DNA of 64,000 nt, taken from assembly GCA_035362335.1 (NCBI GenBank), contig DAOSDL010000006.1, positions 95,098 to 159,097 on the forward strand, written 5' to 3'. The DNA comes from JAOSJT01 sp035362335 (GTDB lineage Bacteria; Bacteroidota; Ignavibacteria; SZUA-365). The notes below the pieces were generated by a model. That model did no database searches, had not been told where the DNA came from, and saw only the letters and a list, made by a program, of their open reading frames with translations. Every line of letters begins with the position of its first letter. Within the stretch, counting starts at the first letter, position 1. Shown here in pieces: positions 52,809 to 62,202 of this stretch. A program made the position numbers and the translations under genes.

Positions 52809-55800
52809 TTGTTCCGGTCGATTCGCATAACCTGTATACTTGCGCTGATTTTTGCGCTTGAGGTGTCGGCCCAACCGATTGGACGCTGGGTCGAGCAACC
52901 CGTGGAAGGAAATCCCCGAAGCCTGATGGGGATTTCCATGGCCGACACCGGCCGTGGCTATGCGGTGGGCGATGTCAACGTTCTGCTCGGCCTCACCGGT
53001 GTCTACGTCAAGCGCGCGGGCGATCCGCTGTGGCGCATGGTGCCGGCTTCCGCCTTTTCTCCTCCTCTTACCATCGCGCTGTCGTCCTGGGCGCAGGACG
53101 TGCACGCCGTCCCCAATACGGGCATCGCCTACATCTCCTGGCGCGACGATTATCGCAGTCTCGTGTATAAAACGATGAATTACGGCAACACGTGGTTCAA
53201 CGTTTCTCCCATCAATCCCATTCTCTACGGCATTCGCTACGCGGTGACCTTCAAGGACATGTCCGAGGGCATCATCGTGGGCGAGGGACCCGGCCGCGTG
53301 CATCGCACGGTGGACGGCGGGCAGAATTGGACCAGCTACACCATTCCCGTCAGCGAGCCGCTGACCGATGCCAAACATTCCGGTTTCTATTGGAATGTCT
53401 CCGGGGGTGGCAATACCTTCTACCGTTTCAATCCCATCAGCAATCGCTGGCTCGATTTTTCCATCCCGCTGTCGCCGGAATTCTTTCCCACGCATTTGAA
53501 AATGTCATGGGTGGACGACGACCGCGGCTTCATTTCGGGTTACAATCAGAACGGCCCCAACCACGTTCTGAAAACCACCAACGGCGGCATGACCTGGGAA
53601 GCGATGCCCACGCAGCCACCATTCGCGCGCGCTCCTTCGGGACACAAGGGCATTTGGTTTTTCGATTCGACCAAGGGCTGGGCCGCCAGTCTCTATAATG
53701 AATTCGCCTACACGAGCAACGGCGGTTATTCATGGGATGTGTATCCGCCACAAATCATAGGCGGAAAAACCTACGCGCCGCTGAACAAGCTGGTGTTCCT
53801 CAACGAGGCGGCCGGCTGGGCCGTGGGTGGCAATCAGCGTGATATCGGGTATCCCAGCGTGTCCGATGGGTGGATTTTCAAATGGGAAGGCACGCAGCGT
53901 CCGGACATTTCCACCACTACGCGCGATGCCCGTTTTGACACGCTCGCCTGCGATGACTACGTCGATCTCGACATCCCCGTGTACAACTCCGGCACCGGCA
54001 CGCTGAAAATCGCGGCCGGCGACGCGCGGCTGAACCACGCGGATTTTTCCATCGTGCAAACGTCCTTCCCGATCAACATCCCGCCGGGCGAATCGCGCCT
54101 GATCCGTGTGCGCTGGGAGCCGCCGGTCAATCATTTCGGCGCAACGCCTCCCGGCGCAACGCTCACCATACTCAGCAACGACGACGCGCACACGCCCTGG
54201 GTGATCGCACTCAGCGGAATGCATCGCGTGTCACGGCCCGACATCCCCTCCACGGCGCAATTCCCGCCCGTCTGCGTGGGCGATACCTCGGAGTGCCGCG
54301 TTGTGGTGCACACCTACGGCAATTTGGCTCCCACGATTTTCGCCATCAGCATGGGTGCCGACAACGGTACCATCGAGCTGTTGAACAAGGTGGTGGGCGA
54401 CACGTTGAAGATGACCGACACGCTGTCCCTGCGCTATTGGGGCACGAAGCCCGGCGCCTTCGGCGCGGCGCTGGTGCTCAAGGTGGGCGACCGTCTGTGT
54501 CCGGCGGATCGCACCATTTCCTTCAATGGCTTCCAGCATTCCAACCGCCTCAAACCCTCGCCGTCCATTCTCACTTTCGGCGATGTGTGCGTGGGTACGT
54601 CGGAAACGCTGTACCTGACGCTGGAAAACGAGGGCACGCAACCGGGAAGCATTGAAAAGGTGATGATGGTGTCGGGCGACAGTGTGTTCACTTTCAAGCC
54701 CGACACGAGCGCGGTTATCAAAAATGGCAGCATGCGGCAATTCGCCGTGCGCTTCGAACCGCGACGCGTCGACAGCGCGGAAGTCAATACAGTGTACCGC
54801 GTGGTGACGGGACCGTGCCTGGATACCACCGAAGTGCTGTTCCGCGGCAGGGGAGTGGCCACGATGCTGGATGTGCAGCCGGATTCGCTGCTGCGCATCG
54901 GTCCGCTGCCGCTCGGAAAAACCGTCACCACCTCGGTGCGCATACGCAATCGCGGATCGCAGCAGGCGCATCTTCTGGATATGTCCTTCGTGCCCGCCGT
55001 GGCAGGGCTTTCGGCAAGTTTCCCGACACTGCCCTATGACATGAATGCGCAGGAATTACTGCCCATCACCGTCACGTGCACCGCGTTGACAGCCGACAGC
55101 ATTCGCACCACGCTGCGTGTGATTTCGGAGAGCCCCTGTCCGGATACCACGGTGCTGCTGGTGGACATCGTGAGTGATGCGTTGCCGATGATCGACGTCG
55201 CGGCGTCGCTGGTGTTTCCCACTCAGACGTGCAGCGATCCCATTCTCGATTCCGTGCTGGTGCGCAATCCCGGGCAGCTCCCGCTGGACATCAGCGCGCT
55301 GGAACTCGGAGGCAGCGATCCTTCGCATTTCAAAGTTCTGCGTCCGCAGCCGCCGGTCCAGATTCCGCCCGGACAGTCGCGCTTCGTGGTCCTGTCCTAC
55401 GCCGGTCCATCCAACGGAGCGAGCAGCGCGGTTCTGCGCATCAAGCACAACGATGCCAGCGAGTCCAATGAATCGGTGGTGGTGCTCAACGCGCGTCGCA
55501 AAACGCAGACAGTACGCATCGAAGGCGACACACTCACGCCCATGCTGGGTTGTGTGGGTGAAATCGTGACGCGGCGCCTTGTGCTGAGCAATCCGAACAG
55601 CGATCCCATTCAACTGCTGCGCCTCGAATTGCTCGAAGGCGCGCCCTTCGCGGCCATGTCGCATCCGTCCATTCCGCGGAGCATTCCCGCAGGCGGCGAG
55701 GCCGATCTCGAACTGCGCTTCGAAATTCAGCCGGATACGATGATGGCCATCGTGTTCCGTATCACCACCGATCCCTGTCACGAAGTGCGCGTGGTGACCA

Positions 55801-58800
55801 TGCATGCCGGGCCCTGGGATCCCGCGCTGGACATCACCCCATCGCCGCTGCAACTCGGCACGCGCTCGGTGTTCGACACCACGCGCATTCCGCTGTCGGT
55901 TCGCAATGCCGACAGCATCGACGTGCTGGTGGACACCGTGATTGTCCGTGGCATGCAGGGCGCGGTGAATGTGACGCACGCGGTGCGCTACCCCTTCGTG
56001 TTGCGGCCCGATTCGCTGCTCAGCGCGCAGCTCGCGTTGCGCATTCCCAAGGACACGGGCGCAGTGGTTGGAGGCATCTGTGTGGTGCTTTCGCAGCCCT
56101 GCCGCGACACGATTTGTGTGGATGCCAGCGGGCGCTTCACTGCGGGTGCGTTGCTTGCCGAACCATCGAGTGTGCGCATGGTGTTTGCGGCATGCGACAC
56201 GGTGCGCTGCGATTCCGTGCTCGTGCGCAATCCGCTGAGCATAGCGCAGCGCGTGCGCGCCTCCATTCTTCCCGCGGACGTGTTCACGCTCGCGGCGGGG
56301 GACGAGGAGTTCGATGTGGCGCCCGGCAAGGCGGTGATGGTGCATTTCTGCGCCCGTCTGGATGCCCGCGTCTCTGCTGCGGGTTTGCTGACGCTGGATG
56401 CCGGCGAGGGTTTTGCGCAGGTGCAGGTCATGGCCGTGCGCGACACCGCCCGCCTGCGCATCACCGATACCTTGGATGCGGGAAATCTGCCCTGGTGCGA
56501 AAAGGTCCGCGACGTGTCGCTGCCCCTCGTCAACGCAGGCGAATTGCCGTACACTGTGCTTTCCGCGCAATTGCCGACGGGAGCTTGGACGCTGACATCC
56601 TCGCTGCCACTCAATATTTCCGCTGGCGGGAGCGAGGCGCTTCGTCTCCGCTTCACGCCGTCCGCGAAAGGCGAGGCGAACCCTGTCGTGCTGCGGCTGC
56701 GCATTGTCACCCAGGGCTGCGTGGAGGATGTGGATGTTGTACTTCGCGGCAGACATGCGACGCCGTATCTCGAAGTCACGCCATCCACGCTGCTGTACGC
56801 GGGAGTCACCGTTGGCAGCAAGCAAACGCGATCATTGATCGTGCGTAACCGCGATCTCGCAGGTCTGCGTCTGCGCGAGCTGCGATCGTCGCTGCCGCAA
56901 TGCGCCGCGGAGGGCAGTTTCCCGCTGGCCATCGACAGTGCTGGCTCGGTGAGTATTCCGGTGGCGTTCACACCCACGGCGGCGGGCACTTTATTCGGAA
57001 CATTGTGTCTGATTTTTGATGCGCCCTGTGCCGACACGCTGTGCGTGGACATCGAGGCCAACGCCATCGAAGGCATATTGAAGCTGGATCAAGCTGAATT
57101 GCGCTTCGGCACGTTACTGCAGTGCGAGGACGACACGCTTACCGCGGTGCTCACCAATCAGGGCACTTCGGATGTGACTCTGCTTTCCACCAGCATCACC
57201 GGGCCCGGCATGGGCGCGTACACGCTGCTGGATCCCGTGGCGGGCAATGAGACGCTCGCGGCCGGCGCGCAGCGTTCATTCCGTATCCGTTTCGCGCCCT
57301 CGGCCGAGGCCGACGGTTCCGTCACCGCTTCGTTGTTCATTTCCACCAACTTGCCCCAGCAGAACATGGTGGAAGTGCCGCTGTATGGCCGTCGAGCCAC
57401 ACAACAGCCAGCGGCGCGGCATACCATCATTCTTGGACAGGTGGTGCTCGGCGCCGTCATCAATCGCAGCGTCACGCTGCTGAATGCCGGCAGCGGTGAA
57501 TTGCGCTATACCACTGTGCAAGCTCCCGCTGGCTGGGGGGTGGAAAATCCGCTTCCCATCGTGCTGCCGGCAGCCGCACAAGGCGATGTGGAACTGCGCA
57601 TTCAGCCCATGACGGCCGGGAGCTTCAGCGATACCATTCGCCTGTACAATCAGCCCTGTGGCGGCTTCACCGAAATCGTGGTCACGGGCACCGCCCTGCA
57701 GCGCTTCACGGTGAGTCCGCTCGATCTCGGTGCCCTGGCCTTCTGCCGCAACGCCGATGGACTTGTTGTGCTGCGCAACAACAGCGGGGCGGAAGTACGT
57801 GTGGATTCGCTGAACATTGTCGGCGTCCACGCCGGTCGCTTCAGCATTCCGGGTGCGCCCGCGTTGCCTACGCCGCTCGGCGCCGGACAGGACCTTGTCC
57901 TCACCGTGCGCTGTGTGCCGCAGGCAGGCGACCGTGGACCCATAGGCGCGTTGCTGCGGGTGCGCGCGTTGGTGGACGGCAGCGATCTCGTGTTCACCGC
58001 GCCGCTGAGCGCGGACATTGATGCGGCGGTACTCGACGCGCCCTCCGATGTGGATCTGGGTCCATCGCCCATCGGCGTGAGCACCGCGCCCATGCAGCTT
58101 TCGCTCGTCAACAACGCCGCCTGGCCCGTGCGCTTCGAACGCGTGAGCGTATCCTCCGCGCGTCTGGATGTGCAGGCCCCGCCCGCCGGCGTGGTGCCCC
58201 CCGGAGGCGACCTCACACTCACCGTCGGCATGCAGCCGGATGGACCCGGCGAGCAGGTGGACACCCTGCTGCTGTATTACAGCGAACCCTGCGTCACCAC
58301 GGATACCGTGCTGTTCCGTTGCACGGGTACGGGAGATGTGGTGGATCTGCGCTTCAGCGTGGATGAACTCGTGGGCGCTCCCGACGACACGGTGGACATT
58401 GTCATTTCGGTGGACCGCGATCTATCCCGCTTTGCTCGCGGGGATTGGACCGCCACCTTGTCCTTCAATCCGAGCATGCTTTATCCGCTCGACTATAAGG
58501 TGCAAGGCACCTTGTCCAGTGGCATGCAGCTCGACGCGCAGTATGATCAGCTTCGGGGCGTTGTATCGTTGTCCTCGACCGGCGCGCCCGTCACCGGCAA
58601 CGCCGTGGTGATTGTGCGCTGTCTCGTGCTCGTGGGTGATGCGGTGGAAACGCCGCTGCTTCTGGAAAACGCGCGTCTGTTGCACCCGGTGTTCCGCACC
58701 GTGGAGCAGCGGGCGGGACGCTTCACGCTCGACGGCTACTGCCTCGACGAGGGCAACCGCCTTGTGCGCGCGCGCGCGGGCTTCTGGTTGTCGCAGGTAG

Positions 58801-59039
58801 CGCCGCAACCGGCGGGTAGCCAGGCCTCGGTCACATTTGGCATCGGTGAGGATGGTCCCGTCAGTCTGCGTCTCTACGATGCGAACGGTCGCGAAGCCGC
58901 CGTGCTGCTGGACGCGTCGCTCGCCGCCGGTACGCACGCGCGTTCGCTTCCATTGCACACGCTTCCCAACGGCTACTACCGCCTTGTGCTCGGCTGGCGT
59001 GGACAATTCCTCAGTCGCGGCCTGCACGTGTTGCGTTGA
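52809..59039 (+). CDS. Giant exported BNR-propeller/anchor-D repeat protein with T9SS tail
   Basis: A 2076-residue protein starting with TTG (a stop codon lies two codons upstream) and a signal peptide ending in ALEVSA. Residues about 20-365 form a BNR/Ycf48-like propeller with blades such as VHRTVDGGQNWTSY and VLKTTNGGMTWEAM. Residues about 370-1840 are about a dozen anchor-D (ASPM/SPD-2/Hydin-like) repeats with recurrent cysteines in PCxDT segments. A cohesin-like domain lies near 1845-1985 (SVDELVGAPDDTVDIVISVD). The end is a divergent T9SS tail (VAPQPAGSQASVTFGI ... PNGYYRLVL). It is probably a long surface fibre or spacer; the binding target is unknown. Confidence 0.75.
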   Translation: MFRSIRITCILALIFALEVSAQPIGRWVEQPVEGNPRSLMGISMADTGRGYAVGDVNVLLGLTGVYVKRAGDPLWRMVPASAFSPPLTIALSSWAQDVHAVPNTGIAYISWRDDYRSLVYKTMNYGNTWFNVSPINPILYGIRYAVTFKDMSEGIIVGEGPGRVHRTVDGGQNWTSYTIPVSEPLTDAKHSGFYWNVSGGGNTFYRFNPISNRWLDFSIPLSPEFFPTHLKMSWVDDDRGFISGYNQNGPNHVLKTTNGGMTWEAMPTQPPFARAPSGHKGIWFFDSTKGWAASLYNEFAYTSNGGYSWDVYPPQIIGGKTYAPLNKLVFLNEAAGWAVGGNQRDIGYPSVSDGWIFKWEGTQRPDISTTTRDARFDTLACDDYVDLDIPVYNSGTGTLKIAAGDARLNHADFSIVQTSFPINIPPGESRLIRVRWEPPVNHFGATPPGATLTILSNDDAHTPWVIALSGMHRVSRPDIPSTAQFPPVCVGDTSECRVVVHTYGNLAPTIFAISMGADNGTIELLNKVVGDTLKMTDTLSLRYWGTKPGAFGAALVLKVGDRLCPADRTISFNGFQHSNRLKPSPSILTFGDVCVGTSETLYLTLENEGTQPGSIEKVMMVSGDSVFTFKPDTSAVIKNGSMRQFAVRFEPRRVDSAEVNTVYRVVTGPCLDTTEVLFRGRGVATMLDVQPDSLLRIGPLPLGKTVTTSVRIRNRGSQQAHLLDMSFVPAVAGLSASFPTLPYDMNAQELLPITVTCTALTADSIRTTLRVISESPCPDTTVLLVDIVSDALPMIDVAASLVFPTQTCSDPILDSVLVRNPGQLPLDISALELGGSDPSHFKVLRPQPPVQIPPGQSRFVVLSYAGPSNGASSAVLRIKHNDASESNESVVVLNARRKTQTVRIEGDTLTPMLGCVGEIVTRRLVLSNPNSDPIQLLRLELLEGAPFAAMSHPSIPRSIPAGGEADLELRFEIQPDTMMAIVFRITTDPCHEVRVVTMHAGPWDPALDITPSPLQLGTRSVFDTTRIPLSVRNADSIDVLVDTVIVRGMQGAVNVTHAVRYPFVLRPDSLLSAQLALRIPKDTGAVVGGICVVLSQPCRDTICVDASGRFTAGALLAEPSSVRMVFAACDTVRCDSVLVRNPLSIAQRVRASILPADVFTLAAGDEEFDVAPGKAVMVHFCARLDARVSAAGLLTLDAGEGFAQVQVMAVRDTARLRITDTLDAGNLPWCEKVRDVSLPLVNAGELPYTVLSAQLPTGAWTLTSSLPLNISAGGSEALRLRFTPSAKGEANPVVLRLRIVTQGCVEDVDVVLRGRHATPYLEVTPSTLLYAGVTVGSKQTRSLIVRNRDLAGLRLRELRSSLPQCAAEGSFPLAIDSAGSVSIPVAFTPTAAGTLFGTLCLIFDAPCADTLCVDIEANAIEGILKLDQAELRFGTLLQCEDDTLTAVLTNQGTSDVTLLSTSITGPGMGAYTLLDPVAGNETLAAGAQRSFRIRFAPSAEADGSVTASLFISTNLPQQNMVEVPLYGRRATQQPAARHTIILGQVVLGAVINRSVTLLNAGSGELRYTTVQAPAGWGVENPLPIVLPAAAQGDVELRIQPMTAGSFSDTIRLYNQPCGGFTEIVVTGTALQRFTVSPLDLGALAFCRNADGLVVLRNNSGAEVRVDSLNIVGVHAGRFSIPGAPALPTPLGAGQDLVLTVRCVPQAGDRGPIGALLRVRALVDGSDLVFTAPLSADIDAAVLDAPSDVDLGPSPIGVSTAPMQLSLVNNAAWPVRFERVSVSSARLDVQAPPAGVVPPGGDLTLTVGMQPDGPGEQVDTLLLYYSEPCVTTDTVLFRCTGTGDVVDLRFSVDELVGAPDDTVDIVISVDRDLSRFARGDWTATLSFNPSMLYPLDYKVQGTLSSGMQLDAQYDQLRGVVSLSSTGAPVTGNAVVIVRCLVLVGDAVETPLLLENARLLHPVFRTVEQRAGRFTLDGYCLDEGNRLVRARAGFWLSQVAPQPAGSQASVTFGIGEDGPVSLRLYDANGREAAVLLDASLAAGTHARSLPLHTLPNGYYRLVLGWRGQFLSRGLHVLR

Positions 59040-59169
59040 GTGTGTCGACCAGCGCGGGTGCGTGTTTGTATCAGCATGAGTGTGGAGTCTCTGGTCGTTG
59101 GTTGCACCACCATGTCGCATGTCAAAACCAGGGCGCAAGCAAACGGCGCAAGCAAACGTCAACATCCGC

Positions 59170-59198
59170 TTGCAAACCCCTTTCGATCTCCTTATATT
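59170..59198 (+). promoter_or_regulatory. Predicted promoter of tRNA-Glu
   Basis: TTGCAA at 59170-59175 and TATATT at 59193-59198 are separated by 17 bases. The likely start is about eight bases before the tRNA 5' end. Confidence 0.55.
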
Positions 59199-59212
59199 AC
59201 CGATCTGAATGC

Positions 59213-59284
59213 GGCGCGTTCGTCTAGCGGCTAGGACGTGGCCCTCTCAAGGCCAAAACACGGGTTCGATTCCCGTACGCGCTA
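59213..59284 (+). tRNA. tRNA-Glu (anticodon CTC)
   Basis: The cloverleaf can be drawn. The acceptor GGCGCGT pairs with ACGCGCT (first pair G-U), the D-arm is GTC...GAC with TAGCGGCTAG in the loop, the anticodon stem GGCC flanks the loop CTCTCAA (anticodon CTC for GAG), and the T-arm ACGGG-TTCGATT-CCCGT is canonical. The discriminator is A and the CCA is not encoded. A promoter lies just upstream and a terminator just downstream, so it is a single-gene unit. Confidence 0.93.
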
Positions 59285-59290
59285 CAACCA

Positions 59291-59318
59291 AACCCGGACC
59301 CCGTTCCGGGTTTTTTCT
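59291..59318 (+). terminator. Intrinsic terminator after tRNA-Glu
   Basis: AACCCGGA at 59291-59298 pairs with TCCGGGTT at 59305-59312 around CCCCGT, followed by a T-rich run (TTTTTTCTTT). This is a textbook Rho-independent terminator and isolates the tRNA from the nucleotidase gene. Confidence 0.9.
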
Positions 59319-59397
59319 TTCCCGGCGGCGGGGTACATTTCCCGTGTACCGGTTCAACGCCCGTGTGACCCATCCCGCTATCAGCGAAGGATTCCGC

Positions 59398-60918
59398 ATG
59401 CGATCGATTCTGCTCAGTCTCTCTGTTCTGCTCGGCATCGCCGGCGCGCTGCATGCGCAAACCGTGCCGCTCACCATTCTGCATTACAATGATTTCCACG
59501 CGCAGAACGTCCCGACCACGCTAACGCTGAAAAACGCCGACGGTATCGATGAGCGTGTGAAGGTGGGCGGGCTCGCCGTGCTCAAGGCCTACATCGATGC
59601 TGTGCGCGACACCACCGCCTCGGTGCTGCTGCTGCACGCGGGCGATGATTTCCAGGGGACGCCGGTGTCGTCGATCACACAGGGACGCTCGCAATTCGTC
59701 CTGCTCGAACTCATGCAGCCCGATGCTATGACGCTGGGCAATCACGAGTTCGATTACGGCATCGAGCAGCTCCGCACCTTGCTGCCCACGGTCACCTTCC
59801 CCATCATCTCCGCGAATCTCTGGGACAAGGCCCGAGGTACGCCTTTCGTTCCCCGCTATCGCGTGATGCGCGTGGGCGGACTCACCGTCGGAATCATCGG
59901 ACTCGCGCCTCCTGATCTCCCCACGCTGACCATGCGCGAGAATGTGCGCGATCTCGATGTCATTGAGCCCGCCATCGCGGTGCGGCAGGCCAAGGGCGAG
60001 TTGGAGCAGCGCTTCGGTGCGAACGTGATCGTGGTGCTCAGCCACATGGGTGTGGATCAGGATTCGCTGCTGGCCGCGGCCGTCGGGGACATCGATGTGA
60101 TTGTTGGTGGACACTCGCATACCGCTCTTCAGACCCCGATGCGCGTCAATGGCGCACTCATCGTACAAGCAGGGTATCGTGGCCAATTTCTCGGCAAGCT
60201 GGATATGCAGGTGGATGCTGCAAAGGGGATTGTAGTCCGGGCGAATGGTGTACTGCTTCCCACGCGCGTGGACGGCGTCACGCCCGATCCTGTCGTCGCA
60301 CAGAAGGTGGCGGAATTCGAAGCATTGGTGGACGAGGGTTTGAAAGAAATCATCGGCACGTTGAAGGGCGATTGGCTGCGCAACGAATTCGGCGAGAGCG
60401 CGTTGGGCAATTGGCAAGCCGATGTCATGCTGGACTTCGCCAAAGCGGATGTGGCCTTTCAGAACAACGGCGGTATCCGCAAGGATCTCACGGCCGGTCC
60501 CATTTCCCTGCGCGACATGTGGGAAATCAGTCCCTTCGGCAATGAGTTTGTCACGTTCACCGTGACAGGTGCGCAGCTCCGCGGCATGCTTCTGCACCAG
60601 GCCGCCAGGACGAAGGAATTCTGCCAGGTGAGCGGCGTGCGGTACCGCTACGATTTCACCCGTGGTGGCGATGCCGCGCTTGAGGCCACGGTGCATGGCG
60701 CTCCCATCGATCCCGCGCGACGCTACACCGTGGTAACCAACAGTTACGTGGCAGGACATGCCTGGGAGGTGTTCGGATTGCCGCAAAGCGCCATCGATCC
60801 GCAGCCGGTGCTGCCCGCGCATGTGGATCGTGACGTGTTCATCGACGCCGTCCGCGCGCAACGCAGTATCACGCCCGCGCTGGAACAACGCATCACTTTC
60901 ATTGGAGAACGACCATGA
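59398..60918 (+). CDS. Exported 5'-nucleotidase (metallophosphoesterase family)
   Basis: A 506-residue periplasmic enzyme with a signal peptide (MRSILLSLSVLLGIAGALHA). The N-terminal metallophosphatase domain has the metal ligands in LHYNDFHAQ, HAGDDFQGTP, TLGNHEFDYG, VVLSHMGVD and VGGHSHTAL. The C-terminal 5'-nucleotidase domain (about residues 325-490) has FQNNGGIRKDL and ISPFGNEFV. The family removes phosphate from nucleotides and related compounds such as UDP-sugars. AAGGA is upstream of the ATG. The stop codon overlaps the next gene by four bases, so the small CxxxCH protein is co-translated with it. Confidence 0.92.
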   Translation: MRSILLSLSVLLGIAGALHAQTVPLTILHYNDFHAQNVPTTLTLKNADGIDERVKVGGLAVLKAYIDAVRDTTASVLLLHAGDDFQGTPVSSITQGRSQFVLLELMQPDAMTLGNHEFDYGIEQLRTLLPTVTFPIISANLWDKARGTPFVPRYRVMRVGGLTVGIIGLAPPDLPTLTMRENVRDLDVIEPAIAVRQAKGELEQRFGANVIVVLSHMGVDQDSLLAAAVGDIDVIVGGHSHTALQTPMRVNGALIVQAGYRGQFLGKLDMQVDAAKGIVVRANGVLLPTRVDGVTPDPVVAQKVAEFEALVDEGLKEIIGTLKGDWLRNEFGESALGNWQADVMLDFAKADVAFQNNGGIRKDLTAGPISLRDMWEISPFGNEFVTFTVTGAQLRGMLLHQAARTKEFCQVSGVRYRYDFTRGGDAALEATVHGAPIDPARRYTVVTNSYVAGHAWEVFGLPQSAIDPQPVLPAHVDRDVFIDAVRAQRSITPALEQRITFIGERP

Positions 60919-61316
60919 GATCGGCCCTTGCCCTGTTGGCACTCGTACTGCTGCCCCTGCTGTTGCTTGCCGCGTTTAACGCCTGCGACGATGACGGCGT
61001 GCGGCCGGGTGACGAGATCATTTTTCCGGACAAGGACGTCAGTTATGCCGCGCATGTCCAGCCCTTTTTCACCCTGCGCTGTGCCGCATACGGCTGTCAC
61101 GAGGATCAGACGCGCGCGGGGAATCTGAGCCTCACCTCGTATGTGGCCACCATCGAGCGGCCGGGTGTCGTTATTCCTTTCGACAGCCAGAGCAGTTTGC
61201 TCCTGCAGAAAATCGACGGACGCCTGCCGCATCCCCTCGAGGTGCCGATTATCATCAACGAGAATCAGCTCAAGGGCATCAAAACCTGGTTGGACGAAGG
61301 TGCGCGCAACAACTGA
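60915..61316 (+). CDS. Small exported CxxxCH (planctomycete-cytochrome-like) protein
   Basis: A 133-residue protein with a signal sequence followed by FNACDDD, a weak lipobox, so it may be a lipoprotein. Residues about 48-60 contain FFTLRCAAYGCHEDQ, a CxxxCH variant of the heme-binding motif as in PSCyt1-like domains. The following SLTSYVATIERPG and C-terminal IIINENQLKGIKTWLDEGA match the family pattern. It could carry a c-type heme with non-canonical spacing. The start overlaps the nucleotidase stop as ATGA. Redox partners are not visible nearby. Confidence 0.7.
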   Translation: MRSALALLALVLLPLLLLAAFNACDDDGVRPGDEIIFPDKDVSYAAHVQPFFTLRCAAYGCHEDQTRAGNLSLTSYVATIERPGVVIPFDSQSSLLLQKIDGRLPHPLEVPIIINENQLKGIKTWLDEGARNN

Positions 61317-62139
61317 TTCCCTCGTCCTGCGCGCCTTGACGCGGGAGCAGTTCGACGACATCTCCGCGCTGCGGAAGCGCAGGGAACGGCAGAACGCCTC
61401 CGCCACGCTGCTTGAAGGCGAACGCCTGGTGGAAGACGCGCTGCGCAATGGTGCCGCGGTGCGCATGCTCATCGTGCGCGACGACGAAATCGAACCCCAC
61501 GCCGCGTTGCTGCATCGGGCGGCGCGTCTGCATGTGCCGCTGTTTGTGACTTCGGCGAAAAAATTCGCCCGCCTTGCCGACACCGAGCATCCGCAGGGCA
61601 TCGCGGCTGTCGCCGACATTCCGCGCATGGACGCCGAAGCGGCGCTGATGGCCGTGCCCGCGCATATTCCCGTCGTGGCACTGCACGAAGTGTCCGATCC
61701 CGGCAATCTCGGGACCATCATTCGCAGCATGGACTGGTTCGGCGCACCCCTGCTTCTGCTCTCGCGCGGCAGCGTCGACGCGTGGAACGCCAAGGTGGTG
61801 CGAGCCAGCATGGGATCGATTTTTCGTGTGAACATTGCCATCTACGAGCAGACGGAGCAGCTCCAGCGCCTTGCCGCCGACGCCGGACGCGTGCTGACCG
61901 TAACGGTGCCGGAGGGCGGAACGGCGGACATTGCGTCCTTGCTGCGCACGCCGCTGCTGCTGCTCTTCGGTTCGGAGGCGCACGGCCTGCCGCCGGCGCT
62001 CATCGATGCCGCGGGACATCGCGTCAGCATCCCGCGCAGAGGCGGCGCGGAGTCCCTCAATCTTGCCATGGCGCATGCCATCCTCATGTACGCGCTCGAT
62101 ACTGCGGCGCATTCCCTTAATCCGGACATGAAAGCGTAG
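61300..62139 (+). CDS. TrmH-family (SpoU) RNA 2'-O-methyltransferase
   Basis: A 279-residue cytoplasmic enzyme. An N-terminal substrate-binding domain (about 10-105) begins with LEGERLVEDALRNG. The SPOUT catalytic domain carries the three trefoil-knot motifs SDPGNLGTIIRSMDWFG, LLFGSEAHGLP and RGGAESLNLAMAHAILMY. Such enzymes methylate ribose 2'-OH groups in rRNA or tRNA; the exact nucleotide is not predictable. The frame has no ATG near the conserved start. I chose the GTG at 61300, which overlaps the previous gene by 17 bases; the next likely start codon is further inside the domain. Confidence 0.85.
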   Translation: MRATTDSLVLRALTREQFDDISALRKRRERQNASATLLEGERLVEDALRNGAAVRMLIVRDDEIEPHAALLHRAARLHVPLFVTSAKKFARLADTEHPQGIAAVADIPRMDAEAALMAVPAHIPVVALHEVSDPGNLGTIIRSMDWFGAPLLLLSRGSVDAWNAKVVRASMGSIFRVNIAIYEQTEQLQRLAADAGRVLTVTVPEGGTADIASLLRTPLLLLFGSEAHGLPPALIDAAGHRVSIPRRGGAESLNLAMAHAILMYALDTAAHSLNPDMKA

Positions 62140-62202
62140 GTTTCAACCGACGAAAGCCCTATCTTTGGGGTGCAGACAGGTTGTACTTGCGATAGTGGCT
62201 CC

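Noticed and set aside
55056..56825. 589-codon - strand frame opposite the 2076-residue protein
   Set aside because: Antisense shadow; the + strand repeats continue without interruption through this stretch.
25482..59039. T9SS machinery genes
   Set aside because: Only proteins carrying sorting tails are present; no PorK/L/M/N, SprA or gingipain-type sortase gene is seen in the window.
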